Part shown: positions 12,451 through 13,766 of the stretch, in pieces
Numbering within the stretch: the first letter of the stretch is position 1
How the letters are laid out: each line of letters begins with the position of its first letter
Notes under the pieces: generated by a model
Databases searched by the model: none
Seen by the model: the letters and a program-made list of their open reading frames with translations, nothing else
Told to the model about the DNA's origin: nothing
DNA from: Pelomonas sp046294815
GTDB taxonomy: Bacteria > Pseudomonadota > Gammaproteobacteria > Burkholderiales > Burkholderiaceae_C
Assembly: GCA_046294815.1 (NCBI GenBank)
Contig: JBKBOJ010000074.1
Coordinates: forward strand, 1 to 13,766
Direction: 5' to 3'
Length of the DNA stretch: 13,766 nucleotides
Translations under genes and position numbers: made by a program

Positions 12451-13620
12451 ATGAAAAAAGCATCCTTCGCCGTTGCCGTTCTGGCCGCCAGCACTTCGGC
12501 TGCCTGGGCTCAATCCAGCGTGACCCTGTATGGCATCGTGGACGCCGCCGTGCGCTACGCCAGCAATGCCAACGCCGGCACCTCGACCAAGACTGTTGTG
12601 CCCGGCGGCATGTCGCAGAGCCGCCTGGGGGTGAACATCACCGAGGACATGGGTGGCGGCCTGAAGGCCCTGGCCAATTTGGAGCACCGCCTGCAGTCCG
12701 ACACCGGCGCGGTCAGCGGCAACCCCGATTTTTGGCGTCAGGCCTGGGTCGGTCTGCAGTCCAGTGAGTTCGGCCAGATCCGCCTGGGTCGCCAGTACAA
12801 CATTCTGTTCGACCTCTACACGTCCAGTTTCCCGTCGTTTCGTTATTCGCCTTATATCGAGGCTTACAAGCCCGAAATTGGCCTGGCGATGACGGCGCGC
12901 CAGGACAACATGGTCAAGTACCTGGTTCAGCTCGGCAACGTTTACGGCGAGATCCAGGTGAGCGCGGGCGAAGGCGCCACCGGTACTGCGGCCATCCAGC
13001 CGGCCAAGACCATCGGTGGTCTGCTGCGCTACAGCGATGGCAAGTTGGCGGCCGGCGGTGCCTACCTGCAAGCCACCGAGCAGACCGGCAAGAAGATCAA
13101 GGCCACCGTGCTGGGTGCGTCCTACACCGACGGTCCGCTGTACGTGCACGCCTCCTGGGGTGAGAACAAGTTCGATTCGATCTCCGGCCTGATCACCGGT
13201 CCTACCTCGATCAGCGATGCGACGAGCCCGTTCCGTGTGGCCGTCTCGACCCGTGGCGCTTACACCAGCGGCCTGCTGGGCGCGAACGTGTTCAACACGA
13301 ACTCGACGGACATCAAGACCCGCACGATGTACATGTTTGGCGCCACGTACCAGTTGACGCCTCAGCTCAACATCGGTGCCAACGCCTGGTTGACCAAGCA
13401 GAAGCACTACGGCTTGGCCATCGCCCCGCTGGGTCTGTCGACCACGGCGAACGGCACGTCCAAGGCTGACTTCTACGCCATGGTGCTGGACTACGCCTTC
13501 TCCAAGCGCACCGACGCTTACCTCGAGGTCGACTACACGAAGACCAGCGGCGCTGTCATGTTCGCCAACGGCGCTTCCAAGCGCGGTGGCACGATGGTGG
13601 GCTTGCGCCACCGCTTCTGA
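12451..13620 (+). CDS. General outer-membrane porin 2 (Gram-negative porin family)
   Basis: Encodes 389 aa, a second outer-membrane porin of the same family as its upstream neighbour, about 50 residues longer. The signal peptide is residues 1-20 (MKKASFAVAVLAASTSAAWA, cleavage before QSSVTLYGIVD). Conserved segments are MSQSRLGVNITEDMGGGLKALANLEH, FWRQAWVGLQSSEFGQIRLGRQYN, DNMVKYLVQLGNVYGEIQVSAGEGA and a C-terminal VGLRHRF ending in Phe. The extra length is mainly in the middle (SDATSPFRVAVSTRGAYTSGLLGANVFNTNST) and before the last strands, as expected of longer surface loops. ATG 12451 has ACAGGAGACAAC upstream; the open frame to 12415 is not needed. A separate promoter is expected because porin 1 has its own terminator. 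The sequences are clearly diverged, so this is an old duplication, and substrate preference may differ. Confidence 0.95.
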   Translation: MKKASFAVAVLAASTSAAWAQSSVTLYGIVDAAVRYASNANAGTSTKTVVPGGMSQSRLGVNITEDMGGGLKALANLEHRLQSDTGAVSGNPDFWRQAWVGLQSSEFGQIRLGRQYNILFDLYTSSFPSFRYSPYIEAYKPEIGLAMTARQDNMVKYLVQLGNVYGEIQVSAGEGATGTAAIQPAKTIGGLLRYSDGKLAAGGAYLQATEQTGKKIKATVLGASYTDGPLYVHASWGENKFDSISGLITGPTSISDATSPFRVAVSTRGAYTSGLLGANVFNTNSTDIKTRTMYMFGATYQLTPQLNIGANAWLTKQKHYGLAIAPLGLSTTANGTSKADFYAMVLDYAFSKRTDAYLEVDYTKTSGAVMFANGASKRGGTMVGLRHRF

Positions 13621-13650
13621 TCCACGCCGGGCGCTCAGCCCGGTTCATCG

Positions 13651-13678
13651 AAACGGGCCGCATCAGCGGCCCGTTTTT
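13651..13678 (+). terminator. Intrinsic terminator of porin 2
   Basis: AAACGGGCCGC (13651-13661) and GCGGCCCGTTT (13666-13676) form a perfect 11-bp stem with a four-base loop, ending in TTTTT (13674-13678). It lies 30 bp after the porin 2 stop. The remaining bases to 13766 show no gene or convincing signal. Confidence 0.95.
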
Positions 13679-13766
13679 CTTGGTGGCATCCGACTTGCGT
13701 TAGGACTTTCCCGGGAGCGCCGGGGCAGCGGCCTTCGCCATGATCGCGCCTTCGCGCGGTACAGAG

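Noticed and set aside
13681..13766. Possible start of another gene or promoter at the right edge
   Set aside because: No start codon with a Shine-Dalgarno and no clear -35/-10 pair in the last 86 bp; the CGCG-rich end is too short to interpret.

Overview
The window is a high-GC proteobacterial chromosome segment, most likely from a betaproteobacterium of the order Burkholderiales (Comamonadaceae or the Rubrivivax/Leptothrix/Roseateles neighbourhood). This rests on the gene content, the two porins whose mature N-termini read AQSSVTLYGIVD-like and end in Phe, the OsmC/YhfA and Coq7 homologues, and a dispersed REP-like palindrome. The species cannot be fixed from the sequence alone.

Left part (1-6840): a type II secretion system (T2SS) locus. 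On the minus strand, transcribed right to left, run gspG, gspH, gspI, gspJ, gspK, gspL, gspM, gspN and the 5' part of gspD, which leaves the window at position 1. gspC is divergent, on the plus strand. Almost every junction in the minus-strand operon is a stop/start overlap of ATGA or TGATG type. The one exception is gspK-gspL, where a 137-bp gap holds a REP-like palindrome. gspE and gspF are not in the window and may lie beyond its left edge.

Middle part (6843-9760): an ilvA-type threonine ammonia-lyase gene followed 33 bp downstream by a CobT-like phosphoribosyltransferase gene, both on the minus strand. The CobT-like protein lacks the usual catalytic and nucleotide-loop residues. The intergenic DNA upstream of ilvA holds the most interesting signal: a candidate small RNA of about 86 nt on the minus strand. 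It has a plausible sigma-70 promoter, a perfect 16-bp LacI/PurR-type palindrome at its start, a hairpin presenting CCUCC in its loop, a second single-stranded CUCCUCC, and a perfect intrinsic terminator. It can pair for nine bases with the ribosome-binding site of the second porin in this window.

Right part (9757-13766): a YhfA-like OsmC-family gene (plus), convergent with a coq7 ubiquinone-biosynthesis gene (minus). Two tandem, non-identical general porin genes (plus) follow, each with its own strong ribosome-binding site and intrinsic terminator. They are separated by a 186-bp composite of nested inverted repeats from the same REP-like family. The last 86 bp hold no recognisable gene.

How the genes work together: the gsp genes build the inner-membrane platform, pseudopilus and outer-membrane channel of one secretion machine. 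The other genes are housekeeping or envelope functions (isoleucine synthesis, cobamide-like chemistry, peroxide reduction, ubiquinone, outer-membrane diffusion) with no evident functional link beyond the possible sRNA-porin connection.
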